Shown here: positions 34,840-46,395 of the stretch, one piece after another
Layout: each line of letters begins with the position of its first letter
How positions within the stretch are numbered: the stretch's first letter is position 1
Assembly: GCA_964017195.1 (NCBI GenBank)
Contig: OZ024889.1
Location: forward strand, 52,211,418 to 52,275,417
DNA from: Siderastrea radians
Taxonomy: Eukaryota > Cnidaria > Anthozoa > Scleractinia > Rhizangiidae
Length of the DNA: 64,000 bases
Direction of reading: 5' to 3'
Notes under the pieces: generated by a model
What the model was told of the DNA's origin: nothing
Seen by the model: the letters and a program-made list of their open reading frames with translations, nothing else
The model's database searches: none
Translations under genes and position numbers: made by a program

Positions 34840-36085
34840 TGCATGCGCCAGGACCCGAAATTTGGCCGATTGGTACCACTCAGAGGGACAAAGGCTTATG
34901 TCCATGGCGATGTAGGTCAACATCCCTAGTTTACATTTTCGGGTGATAGCATTGCCAATTGTGTCACTTTCATGGGGAAAATGACACCTTTTCTTACCCC
35001 TCCCCCCTTGGGTCATTTTCCAACGTGAGAATTATACATAGCATTCCCAACGTAATTTACTTACTTTATTGTACGGAACTGCGGAAACGACTTAATAAAC
35101 AAGTCAAAAATGAAGCCCAGTCAACCAGTACGCCATTTCAATCAATACTTTTGGACAGGGTTTAATCACATGACTGGTCACGTGAGCTTTAATAGCCGAC
35201 AACGCATTCTTTTCTTTCTAGTGCTTTCTTATTCGACAATATTACACTGTTTTATGTTTTAATCTTTTCCTACTTGCTAGAGATCCTTATCACAGTACTT
35301 TAAAGCCGAAAAAATGTCTACTGTGACAACAAAATTTCAATTTTTGGCATCCTTGCTAACTAGTGCCTAGTCCCCTAGATTTCATTCGAACTAAACAAAG
35401 TGGCCTATCGCAGCCAATAGGTCAAATTTTGCTATTTAGTTGGAATGCGTAAACCACGTCTGCTCTTGCTAATTTGAATTGCTCTGAAAAATGGAAACAG
35501 AACTAAGTTTCGTCATGTGAAATGTGAAGTTTCTTTTTAATTCTTGCCTTTGAGTCAGTCAATAAGTTACTGTCACGTGTTAGAGCGGTTTTCTCGAGTG
35601 TCATGATGGCAAAACAAAAGCAATTACTCTGACGAATTACAACAGACACAAACAACACAATGAACCAATCAGAAGGACCAGCAAATACATGTAAGCGACG
35701 CCAAGCACGAAACGATTATGATAATGTCGGGACTGGTTGAGGAAGTGGCGCTTTTTTACCAACCGCAGAGCAAAGTAAGGCAAAACCAAAGCAAATGCAA
35801 ATTACTTTCGACAGCCAATTGAAAACTGCTCTATTCTGGACTTGATTTTAGCAGAGTAAAACATGCTTTCACACCGCATTTGTGTTCTTGAGTATCCAGT
35901 AATCTTCATGTGCCAGAGTTCTTTAGTCTCACTCTAAGTTCAGAGGTATTAAAATGGAACAACTGCTAGTCAACGGTGTTTCACTTCTTCAATACATAAA
36001 CAAGTTAAAAATCCCTGGAACTGACAGTTAGGCCTGGACAGTGGCTGACGGACATAACAATGGAGTATCATTTATATAAGCAGAC
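34840..36085. other. Intronic sequence, no gene recognised
   Basis: Part of CTR2 intron 1. I see AT-rich sequence with several CCAAT/ATTGG strings and no defensible exon. Confidence 0.4.
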
Positions 36086-36089
36086 TTCT

Positions 36090-39000
36090 CAGTAACCACC
36101 TTCATCCTCGTCTTTGCTATGTCCATCAGCAATGACTTCCACATTCTCGTGTGTGGCTTGGATCCTGCAGTCAACACAAGTCTGTGTACATGTTAGGACG
36201 TTCGCCATGCAAACGCAGTCTGAGGTGTGAACGATCTGGGACATCTGCATGCAAGACGCTCCAGCACAGCCTTGGGAGCAGGCTTTCCATCTTCCATCTG
36301 AATCCAACTGGGTCGAGGATTGATGCATACATGGGCAACACTGCAGACTGCGCCTCCAAATACACGCTTGATAGCTTGCCCACATGGTGTCCTTTGAAGG
36401 CAGTCTTTGCAAGATGGTAACTGGTGCGACTCAATCTCTCCATTCTTTGCAAAGAAAAGATTGTATCTATGATCATTCAAGTCACTTGCATTTGCCCCAG
36501 ATGAGTAAAAAGAGCAGGTTACCTTCTCGATGCCCTGGAAAAGGTCTCCCGAAAGGTCCCAGGGTTGACTCACCTCAGTGAATTCTTGTTTTGCATCATT
36601 GTCTGACTTGACAATCCTTAGGGCGATGAGTTTGCCATTACCAGCAAAAGCACCAACTAAACCTTGACAAACATCGTCCCCGATCGTAGCAACCAATGTA
36701 CTTATGTCAATCAACCTTGTGCGTGTCTGAGTACCTCATTTCTGGAACAAATTAAACTGGCATCAGTGGAACTAGAAAAGGCCAGAAGCAGCACAAACAC
36801 ATAGGTATCTTCTGAGCTGACCACCACTGCATCATAACCACCTTGCACGTAGCAGTGGACGAGTGTCAGCCTCCTCTTGGCAGCTGCATAACTCCGGCAC
36901 TTCCACTGTTCTGGCTCCAGAAATCCTCCAGCATTTCTCCTCACACGTGACATACAGCTCTTTTCTATTTCGCTGAATTCTCTGGACGTACTGCTCAGTT
37001 TGCCATTCCTCGACCAGAAACCTTATCAAGCCTGTTTTTTTCTTCACCTGGCTCGGGAACATCTTCTATTGCTTAATCAGCTGTGGGGCGGTTATGTTCA
37101 CTACTTCCACTCCAGGCACTTCCCCTCGCATGCTTCTTTCTGTATTCTTAATGGAATTTTCCTTCTAGGAAACGAAGTTGATCCTGCTGCTATCTAAGCC
37201 TTCAAGTAAGACCATGGCCATCAAGGGAGGACGCCAGGATTCTAAAGGCGATCTGGGTGCTTTCGACGCTCACTTTCTGTACGAGAGCCATCCCATCAAA
37301 AACCATGGTGACCCGTCAGCTAGCTGGACATTCCTTCGCAGTTAAGAAGCCAATGCTGCCTTGTTGTTCTTCCGAGGAAAACCCTCTGCTTTCGACAATG
37401 CCCAAGGCATAGGACCAAGGCTATGTTGCAGCTTGTCCTTAACTTCAATCTTCCGACATTGTCCCGTAATTATTATTCTCCTGAAAAGAGATCTGTCGAC
37501 CTTGAGTATCATGGTTCTTCGCTGAGTCGAGACTGTTTTCTTCTCTACTGAATGATGTAAACATCTTCAGTTTTTCAACTTCACAGGATCGTAAAACCTC
37601 TTCTTGTGAGGAGAGCTTTGAAGCCTTTCCTCCTTGAATTGCAGGAATTTTTGTTCTCAAGCCCCACAGGTGTGAAGTAAGTCATATGGCATATCTACAG
37701 GAGCATCTTTCGCTGTCGAGATTCTGTTGAGGTCTTGGTTTCCTACGAATGGATTATTCCAGCATTCGATGACGGCTTCAACTGCCAATACTTGCTCTTC
37801 ATCTTTAGGCATTCTCGGTGATTGCATCTCATCTTGGTGAAATTGAGGTCACTTTGCTTGTACTAAACTCCTCAGCTGATCGAGAAAAGCACACCTGTTC
37901 TCTACCGTAAGGTAAAATCTGTTTACAGCGCCGGTCTTCAAGCTGAATCTTGTCATGATCCCTGTTGTCATGGTGTCTTTGTTGACAGTTACGTCAATGG
38001 TGTGATCCACGAGAATCCTCCCAAACGTACTCTCGCCGGCTAGCTGCACAGAAAAAATGACCTTCCATAAAATTCCAATGTACGTGACGATGATCCACTG
38101 GAAGGTTCGCCATTTGTGCGTAGTACACCAGATATCTTACATAATTGAACTTGTCGTATGCAAAGAACCGTGGGATCATATGATGAACTGCATAGAGATG
38201 TAGCAACCAGTTACCTTCTTGCAGTAAGGCCTGGTATATGCGGTTGTGAACTCGAACTGTACATCTCCTTCGAGGACGCCTGAGACTGAACCTTCTGCGT
38301 TTATTCCTGATTCAGTGCAGGTATCGCGCAATACAGCATCTTGGAACCGTTTGCCAATTATGGATAGAAGGTTGAAAATTGGTTGAAAAGTTCCCAGCGT
38401 AGAGATCTTTGTGCTTCCAGGCAACCTCACAAGCTTTGGCGTAAAGTGCTTGGTCCAAGACAACCACAATCTCAGGTTGATTTACAATCTTCCTGATACC
38501 CTCTGAGTGACGCAAGATCTAACTGATTGTGGATAGCTGAGTCACGGGAGCATTTATTGTAGGAAGATACCCAACAACATCTTGCATAACCGGTTCATGG
38601 CTATGAAACTTAATGTTAAAGCCTGTCCAGCTTGGGATCCGCTGATTGTCTCCTTTAACCAGTCTTGCAATAAGCCAAAGTAGGTCCTTTCTTCTAGAAA
38701 TGTGTGGTTCCAGAAAATATCCATACCCCCCCACGGAAGGTCACTGGAAATTCCGAGGGGGAGGGGGGTTCAAAGGCAGAAATTTCTGAGGGGAGTGGGG
38801 GGTTCATAGGAAGCTCATTTTCCAGAGGGTAAAGAAACACGAAAGAATTGAAAGCAACGCACGATTGATGCCAAGCACGAAGTAATACTTACGTAGGCTG
38901 TTTTGACCTTCAAAACTACGCAAATATGTTGACCGAAAGGCCACATTTTGCGACTTTGATTTGTATAAAATTTCGGTAGACCTGATTTGCATATTCGCGT

Positions 39001-40500
39001 TTATGGAAAATTGCGTGTCTCCTTGGCCTTCGGTGAATTTTGCACCGTTTTCAATCCTTTCAATGGAAACGTTTTTCGTTAAACACTAAAGTTGTTTAAA
39101 CAAATACAAAAATATTTTTATCGCGCAATCCAGCAAAGGGTTTTCAGCCGCTTTTCACCGGATATCATCGAGATAGAATTGTTGCGTTACATAAACAGCG
39201 ACGCTCATAATTTGAAAAGGTCAGATTTCACGCGTTATGCAAATTTGATGCGTTTTTGAACTGAAACTAAAAGTTCAGCCTATATTAGCTATTTCTTACA
39301 AATTCTTTTACAGTTGTCATTATGTTTGAGTTTCCATTTGACCTTCAATTACTATTTCAATTTTAAACAAAGGATAAAGTGCAGGAAGACAGGTTCGATT
39401 TCTTATCCCTCTGTGCAATTTATTTTTAGACTCACGGTATGCAAATTCACTTGTGCATAATCCCAGGAAAAAAGCTGCTATTTTACTCTAATTCTCTTTC
39501 GAACATCATAACCGTCGATTTTTAGTGTAATTTACATTCAACAGTTTCGCTTTTGACGGCAGGCTTGAGTGTGGCAAACGCAAAATCGATTCTCAAAGTT
39601 TGGCTTCGTTGTTATGTTTACATCGCATTCGGCACACAAATTATTCGCGGCAACCCTCGGCACCAACGTTAATAGAACGTTAAAACACTCGGTTTAAACA
39701 AATTTTCGTGAAAAACATAGAACATTTCAAACGGGATAGCAAACATGCAAATAGTATAGAACAATAACAAAGCGTTATATGTTGAAAATGGATGTTATAA
39801 TAGTAAATGTTAAAACAAAAACCATGTTCGCGTAACGTGGAAATTCCTGGGGGGAGGGGGGGTCATCAAAGACCCCCTTGGAACGGAAATTCCGAAGGGG
39901 TGGGGGGATGCAAACCAAAAACCTTCCGTGGGAGGGGTATGGATATTTTCTGGAACCACACAATCTGTTCCTGGCCACCATAATCAATCGTAGCTGTTCT
40001 GAGGGGCTGTGGTCCTACCCTGTCTCCTGGGATGTATGCAGGTAGAGGCTGAACTTCCTGCTCGACGGTCCTCCGCTTTCGTTTGCTGATAACTGGAATC
40101 TGTATTCTGGGGAGTTATGGTCCGTATACCTTGGGTTAGAGTGATTCCATTAACACGGTAAGTTGTTCCCTCTGACCTGTCGACGTTATCCCACGCCAGG
40201 TTAGGGAACACGTTAGGTTGAATAGTCCCTGGAAGAACCCTCTTCTGTAGGCATAACGTTCTGTCATTTTTTCGAGTTGAGAAAAGGACACACCATGTCC
40301 GAGTCTATTCAGCATTTGTATTAATTCTACATTTTCAGTCAGAGTTTTCACCCCATACGACAACAGAATGTGTTTAGGAGGTTTGCTTTGGCCACAGATG
40401 TTGCATAAATGAGATCTTGGCTGAAAAAGTTGATCAACATCTTTATTCTTGAGAAAGATGGAGTTTGTCAGTTTGTCACGAGCGTAGGACAAAGATAAAT
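36090..40500 (-). pseudogene. Frameshifted pseudogene of a multi-copy uncharacterised protein family
   Basis: Successive minus-strand fragments in order (40.5 down to 36.1 kb) carry KHILLSYGVKTLTENVELIQ, NLAWDNVDR ... YRVNGI, PSWTGFN, DQALYAKACEVAWKHKDLY, IGKRFQDA, MIPRFFAYDKFNYVRYL, TVNKDTMTTG ... SLKTGAVNRFYLT, then EEADTR, VVVSSEDTYVFVLLLAF, GLVGAFAGNGK, RYNLFFAKNGEIESHQLPSC, and a Cys-rich tail (CVCMANVLTCTQTCVDC). I recognise this order from large repeated predicted proteins in cnidarian and other invertebrate genomes, with no assigned function. The copy needs several frame changes, and a 1.26 kb element splits it. It lies in CTR2 intron 1 on the same strand, which suggests mobile-element-linked dispersal (inference). 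Confidence 0.75.
38702..39961. mobile_element. 1.26 kb inverted-repeat element inserted in the pseudogene, 3 bp target duplication
   Basis: The left end GTGTGGTTCCAGAAAATATC and the right end GATATTTTCTGGAACCACAC are perfect inverted repeats; pairing continues through catacccc...acggaaggt with G-rich spacers. AAT is duplicated at 38699-38701 and 39962-39964. Reading the flanking minus-strand codons without the element and one AAT restores an open frame (...GGQEQI joined to SRRKDLL...), so the boundaries are exact. The interior, about 1.1 kb, encodes nothing recognisable. A 3 bp duplication is typical of PIF/Harbinger-type elements, but the site is not the usual TWA. Confidence 0.93.
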
Positions 40501-40503
40501 TCT

Positions 40504-40581
40504 GAGAGCCCGGCGGGAATCGTACCCATGACCTCCCGTAATACCGGTCGGGCGCTCTAACCACTGAGCTACTGGGAGACT
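40504..40581 (-). repeat. tRNA-like sequence (SINE head or tRNA pseudogene)
   Basis: On the minus strand an A box (TAGCTCAGTGG, 40561-40571) and a B box (GGTACGATTCC, 40516-40526; one change from the GGTTCGANTCC consensus) sit in the right order and spacing for an internal RNA polymerase III promoter. The anticodon arm does not fold into a standard 5 bp stem with a 7-base loop, so I call it a tRNA-derived repeat and not a functional tRNA. Confidence 0.75.
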
Positions 40582-41439
40582 CGTGGCGAGGTCATATTTA
40601 CCGAGTTTGTTGTGACATGTGTCCTGCATACTGCTAGGGTCAGCAATGTCGAAAGCACTGTGTGTGACAATGAAGAAAGATTAACTGCGGTGCAGTCGCC
40701 AAGGACGACTCCAGTAAAGAATCTGACCAGGCATTCTGGAACTGGGAAATTGTCTGGAACAACATGTCCTCGATGAATTGGCCATGAGCTGGTACACTTT
40801 GGTATACTTTATATCCGTAACGGAACGTCGCACGTGAGCAGAACACTTGCCAATGTCTGTGGTTGCAGGCCTGTGGCTTTCAAGTTCCTTTTCCAAAAGA
40901 AACTTTTCTTTAACCCTCTACCTAACTTAAAATTACCTGATATTTCAATTAAAAAAGTCTAGCCTGAACCTCTTCATTACACACTTCAATCGTCTGAAGG
41001 GTCAGTTATGCACTTTTTACGGTTTCTTCATGAGAAACCCCAGCTTACGTGAAACAACTCCACTTGTGGCTGTGACACGAGGCAAAGTGGTCAGCAGCTC
41101 GGACTGAAGGCTCATTAAAACTTTTTCAGTGCATAAAAATTATCATCACAAGATCGCAAAGAAAAAAAGAGTCGTTTTAATTCTTATTTTGAAGAAGATA
41201 AATCTCCACACCCTAGATGGGTAGGACAGTAGCAGTTCATGATTAACTGGAAGTGCATGATAGGACCAAAAATTTTACTCACCCTACCCCCTTGAAAAAT
41301 CATGGAAGATGACACTTTGGCAAATGCTATCACATATATTCTTTTACTAGGGGTAAAGAGCTTTCCAAAAATGTATGTCACGCTTTGTCCCCCCAAGTGG
41401 TACCATTCACCCCCTCTGGCTCATGCACTATGTGTTACT

Positions 41440-41725
41440 TTTCGCTTCGATTATTAAGTGTTAGGTGCAAATAATCAAGGATGCTTATTCTCGCTCAAAA
41501 TGCTTCAAATCACCCCAAAGTGCCATTAAATAGCAATCAATACAACACAGAAACAACGTGAACTATTTATTATAGGGAATTATATTGCATTTATGACAAT
41601 TAAAGCTTATTTGTTGCACTTTGCATACAAACTCTTTTTTTTTTTTTTCCAAGCTTATAATATATGCAAAAAGGAACAAGTTAATATATGCACTCATCTC
41701 ATAGAGAGCTTGGACTACCTGTGAT
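41440..41725. repeat. Dispersed repeat, inverted partner of 33580-33840
   Basis: See 33580-33840; this copy has a T-run at about 41635-41649. Confidence 0.8.
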
Positions 41726-42466
41726 AAAACTTTATTGAGTACCCTGCCCCCCCCCCCTTACCCCACCCTCTCACTGATTGTACTCTCTGGATATTTTTCT
41801 CCTGTTGCACTCTCATGTTTTCGGAATGTTTTAAAGCATCAAAGGTTTCGTAAAAAATTAAATTTGCTCATTTGCGTAACCTGAGTAAAACAATTTGGCT
41901 CAATTCAGAGCAAAGGTGAACCAAAATCTCTGTCTAAGAGACTTCCGATTCCATTTCTGAACACAATCAAATCATAATTCGTAGAAGAGACTAGTTTGTC
42001 CCCTCTACGAACAATGATCAAATCAAACTAGAAATGTCTACAAAAGCTGGTTTAGCACGTGAGCACATCACATGACAAAAATAGATCAACAAAACAAGCA
42101 AAACTCCAGCCTTTCACACAAACATTCCATGCCCCATCTATCTTCAACTGAATTCAATCGAGCATTTACTATTCTTGTTGTCACTATGTAATCGAAGGTA
42201 GGCACATGTTTTAAAGCTTATTCATAGGCACGATTAGGAGTTTTTGCCTGCTAGAAATTATCAGTGGGTGTTCGATTGTGTTAAAACTGAAACACAGTCA
42301 ACGTTCGATGTTTACGATTGTGCTCGATATCGAGTTACGTCGCGTTGTTCGATAAAGGAGGAAGTGGCGCGAACTGAGGTCTATAAAGATTGTTTACAGG
42401 TTTTCTAAAATCGCATTTTTACCATCACCGAATAAACTTTACGCAAACAAGTGAGGCTTTACTTAC

Positions 42467-42472
42467 GTCCAT
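42467..42472 (-). CDS. CTR2-type copper transporter, exon 1 (Met-Asp) with strong start context
   Basis: The coding part is only ATG GAC, then a perfect GTAAGT donor (GT at 42465-42466). The start context is ACG ATG G (A at -3, G at +4). Phase 0 joins exon 2 to give MDMSFFVSSH. The complete protein is 151 residues (exons of 6, 67, 145 and 238 nt, total 456 including stop), close to the usual CTR2 length of about 140. By family knowledge CTR2 is a trimeric Cu(I) channel-like protein of endosome/lysosome or plasma membrane. The 5' UTR extends toward about 42560. The 9.27 kb intron 33198-42466 separates this start from the rest. Confidence 0.8.
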
Positions 42473-42701
42473 CGTGCTTTATTTTCTGAACTTTCTTTCT
42501 TATCCTCTCCCTCAGCAAACCAGGCACTGATCAGCAGCCTAAGCTAAGGGAAATACTTAGACAGGAAATAAACATCGTAGGTCACGGGTTTTCATGATCT
42601 ATTCCTGGAATGGGATAGCTCAGTCACAAGACTTTCAAGAGTGCCAGCGTATGTCAAACATTGCCAGGCGTTCCGCACCGTCACTCTTTCCCAGTCTTCC
42701 T

Positions 42702-42842
42702 TAGCCTGTTCAATGCGTTCAGATAGTGGAGCGCGAGCGAAATATAAAGCGCGAGCGAAAAACGAGCGAAAGAGGTTTTTTTCCCCGCTCTTTCGCTCGT
42801 TTTTCGCTCGCACTCCACTATCTGAACGCCTGGAACAGGCTA
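42702..42842. mobile_element. TAGCCTG-type fold-back element with perfect 9 bp target duplication
   Basis: A 141 bp near-perfect palindrome from TAGCCTGTTCAATGCGTTCA to CTGAACGCCTGGAACAGGCTA-type right end, with AGTCTTCCT repeated at 42693-42701 and 42843-42851. It lies about 230 bp upstream of the CTR2 start codon, so it is in or near that promoter. Interior repeats are of the gcgagcgaaa kind. Confidence 0.93.
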
Positions 42843-42854
42843 AGTCTTCCTCAA

Positions 42855-44700
42855 TTTAAGCGAAAGCCAGGGCGCTCCTCTCGCGTCGCGTCTCCTCGAA
42901 ACTTCGTGCGCGTGTGCGTGTGTATTTAGCGCTCGCGCGCCTCAGCGCGCCTGAAACAGCCCGCCTCACAATAGCCATCGCCAAAATTAGAGACTACTCG
43001 CAGTCTAAGAACGCTGGTAAGATTTTCGGGAAAGCGCGAGGAATACACACGTACACTTTCAACGCGGGTGCCCGTATTTCGTCCAGAGCTCTTTGACTGG
43101 CGTGAACGGCTTGTGTCGCTTGTGAACGCCTAACGTTTGCAACTTACTCTAAAAAGAAATTAACCCTTGTGTATCCCTAGTGTATTCCTGATATTTCTAG
43201 TGTAAGTCGACCTATTATTTCTCAAGTTGTTCAATGTTTTCTTTGCAACATCCTAAGTTGCTCCATGACTCCAAAGTCCTATTTCTTTCAGTCATTCGTT
43301 GATCTTGTGCCAGCTGATTCTATAAACTACCCTTTCCGCACCTAAGGGGGCTTATGCCAGGGCTTGGAGGAGTTAAGGAACAAGATTCGGAGTGCGACAA
43401 GTCTGACAAAAAAATATCTTTTTGCAAGCCCGCTCCACTGCAGCTAATTCTGTGCAAAATAGCTGTTTGAATTTTATTTTCGCCTGTGGAGGAGGCAGTT
43501 ATTTTCACACATGCGTAGATCGTTCGCGCGAACGACACCACAGTCAAAACAGGGCATAACAAAAAGCAGAATTATTAACTCGGAAGAAAAGAGGATGAAC
43601 TGAGGAATATTTTACTGTTTTAATACCTCCTAGTAATTCCTTCTACTGATGGAAATTTATATGTTAACACTTTCGTTTTTGGTCGGAAGGTGGCAAATTG
43701 GACTAAATACCACCCACATTTACCCGGTACAAGGTTACGCTTGTTGCTTATGATCATGACACATTTGGCTGCCTATCCTACAAGCAGAGGTGTCTTGGTC
43801 TCCCTATGTTCTGGCACTTATTCGCCCGCTGGAACATATGCCAGGGGCGTAGCTACCTGTACTTTAAAAATACATTAACTATAAGCGATCGTTGCGTTTC
43901 AATGACCCAAAAAAAGCAACTTACAAAGAATTTTACGACTGAGTTGTCATTTCATATCAGGTAAGAGTGCTTACGACTTCACCATAGTGATGATAAAGAA
44001 AATTTAATCCAGGCTGGTGAAAAAATTTAGGAGTTGGGGGGGGGGGATTTGGAAAATTGTGCGTACCTCTGGAAGACCCTGACTACGCCCCAGGGGGCGA
44101 CCAAGAAACCTCTGCTTGCTTTTACTTACTTTTACTCTCACGACTTTCGCCTACCGTAGTCCAAAATGACTGGTCCTTCAAGGGTCCGAACAATAATTTC
44201 CGACTTATAATTTCTGATGAATATTTCCGAAGCTAATGTTTTTGCCTTACTTGTTTAGCCCGCTTCGTCTGTTAAGCCCCTTGTTTCTAATAAGATCGTT
44301 CGCCATTAATTTTTAACGTTGCACAGTAAGACTGTTGGCTGACATTTCCACCATAAATTTGTCGTCGAGTTTTTGCAATCAGCTATCAGCTATGCAGTAG
44401 CTACAATCTATCCTTCTGCTGTTGCAGAATTTGCTTGTGTTGCGGCTGAGTGCTCAAGCGTCAAGATGTTGTCAGTCATTCTACGGTTTGTTAAAACAAC
44501 ATCTATGAAATAATGCGTTAAAATGTGTGTTGAAAGTGAACTCTAATCAGGAGTGCCCTTCATCATATATGGTTAAAACTTTTACTTGGACAAGCTCCCC
44601 CCCTTGATTTAGTTCCCCTTCCTAGAAGCACCCCCCCATCCCTTTTTGAGACGTAAAATTAATAAGCTTCCGGGGGGGTGCTTATCAGAGGAAGCACGGT
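42855..44700. other. Intergenic stretch between CTR2 and the potassium channel gene
   Basis: A CpG-rich segment at about 42870-42965 (cgctcctctcgcgtcgcgtc...gcgctcgcgcgcctcagcgcgcc) could belong to the CTR2 promoter. Further right are repeat fragments (ggggcgtagctacctg near 43855 and gactacgcccc near 44082) and a poly-G run at 44036-44046. No gene recognised. Confidence 0.45.
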
Positions 44701-44704
44701 TTGG

Positions 44705-44921
44705 TAAAGCCGCGGCTACACGAGCGAATTTTTGCTTGCGATGGTGATGCGATGTTTTTTTAATTGTCGCGTCGCAGGCGTGCGGTGGTGGCTACACTTG
44801 GTGACAAAGTCCGTGATTTTGTCGCAAAAAATTCAATTCCCCGAATTTCGACGCGACAATTATCAAAAAAAAATCTCATCACCATCGCAAGCAAAAAATC
44901 GCTCGTGTAGCCGCGGCTTTA
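44705..44921. mobile_element. Fold-back element (TAAAGCCGCGGCTACACGAG ends)
   Basis: TAAAGCCGCGGCTACACGAG at the left pairs with its complement at the right (CTCGTGTAGCCGCGGCTTTA), and the arms remain paired through ttgcttgcgatggtgatg. No target duplication detected. It lies just 3' of the potassium channel stop codon. Confidence 0.85.
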
Positions 44922-44967
44922 AGGGTAAATAGCTATTATTCATTTTTCCAGTCAGTCGAAGTCTTTT

Positions 44968-45215
44968 CTAGTGCACAGTGACGCTTCTTGGTCGTGAGAG
45001 CCCTTTTTGAGTTGATGACGTCAGTAAACTCTCAACAAACACATTCCCTGCCAGTTCTGAGGACTCAGAAGAACTCTCGTCCGGGATACTCTGTGACGTT
45101 TTCTCTACTTTAGCTTTCTCTTGGATGCGGTTGAACTTTGATCCTATGATTGGTAGAAGTGGAGTTACAATAATTACCCCAAATATGACGCAAAGAGCTC
45201 CGGATATTTTGCCTC
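44968..45215 (-). CDS. Shaker-type Kv channel, exon 2 (S6 and C-terminus)
   Basis: After cacaattcttaacag (AG at 45216-45217) the frame encodes GGKISGALCVIFGVIIVTPL-LPIIGSKF, the S6 helix, then a short Glu/Ser-rich tail ending RPRSVTVH. The gating-hinge glycine is present (FGV, G428). The PVP kink motif normally found in Kv1-Kv4 is replaced: the aligned residues are Leu-Leu-Pro (435-437), with a proline just before. The tail lacks a clear PDZ-binding end. Phase 1 join with exon 1 gives the expected VTVGGK. Confidence 0.9.
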
Positions 45216-46098
45216 CTGTTAAGAATTGTGAAAGAAATATATAAGTCGTAAATAAATAATAAAACAAATTGTTATAATTTAAGCCCTTTTTCCTGTCGGA
45301 TAAACACTTTGGACGTTCCAATAGACGATCTTCCTGATCCTAGAGAATATTTTAAGGCCGATTTCACTGCTGTGTTGACTCCGGTACTTCAAACATTACT
45401 GACCGGCTAAGATTCGTCCTTTTGGATCTTGTAATACTCGGCACCAAGCGCTGAAGGTAATTAGTTGATCGTGTGCTTTTTTCTGATTCTTTATATCTCA
45501 GGAAGTTAGTATTTATTCTGTAAATATATTTTATGCACAAATTTCCAGAATTATGTTGTCCGGACCATGGGCTAAGAATCTCAGGTCGGGGAATTACGAT
45601 TCGCACGTCATAACTGGCTCATGGTCAAGAAATAAAGATGAAAATTTCCGCATAAACGCAGTTTACCGAGGAATTACTATTTCCTAAAATATAAACAATT
45701 ATAGAGAAGCAGAAGATCTGCAAAACTCCAGCGCCGTTTTGTTATTATGCGCAAGCATGAATCATGACCAGGGAATCAGCATTGCCTGAAAAACTCCGGT
45801 TCTACACATCGCAGTAAAATCGGGTGTAAAGTGAGTAAAGCAGTCATTATAACACTGCAAGTGAGCGATTTATTAATTATAACCTTTTCTACCAGTTATA
45901 CGCGCAACCGCAGTAAAACTAACAGCAGTTAACGATCGCATAAGTAAACAAATTGTCAACTGAATCATTTGAGTTTAGCTATTCACGCAAATAAGATTCC
46001 ATTCTAAATGAGGCGGTCATGAGTAATTACTTTAGATCAGGCAGTCATTCGCTCATTAATTCAGCGAAACAGTTTTTCGTTCAGTAATTCAGTCCAAC

Positions 46099-46162
46099 AG
46101 TCAGTCAGTCAGTCAGTCAGTCAGTCAGTCAGTCAGTCTGTCTGTATGTCTGTCTGTCTGTC
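46099..46162. repeat. (CAGT)n / (CTGT)n microsatellite
   Basis: About ten CAGT units run into a CTGT/CTGTATGT stretch. Lies in the Kv intron (45216-47596). Confidence 0.95.
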
Positions 46163-46204
46163 AAGCCAGTAGTCAGTCATTCGGTCAGTTAGAGGTCAGG
46201 AAGT

Positions 46205-46395
46205 TAACGATGACTATCGCGCAACCATACCCCATACCCTGTTTAGGACAGACTCGAGTGAAGTTATATACCCTGTTCAGGACAGAGAGGCGACAAACCA
46301 TACCCAGTCCAGCGGCACGTCCCCGTATAGACCAAATAGGGGAGTACACCCCCCTCCCCCAGGAAATGCAAACCGCAGCCAACCGGCTGAGGAGT
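46205..46395. repeat. Fragment of the 'taccctgtttcagac / gggagtac' repeat
   Basis: The phrases ccataccctgttta-ggacag, gcggcac and aggggagtacaccccc match the dispersed repeat at 49772-50190. A broken copy in the Kv intron. Confidence 0.65.

Noticed and set aside
40504..40581. Functional tRNA gene
   Set aside because: The anticodon arm does not fold normally and the B box has a mismatch, so it is treated as tRNA-derived repeat.
46099..46162. Possible CRISPR-like regular repeat
   Set aside because: It is a 4 bp microsatellite with no spacers; the DNA is eukaryotic.
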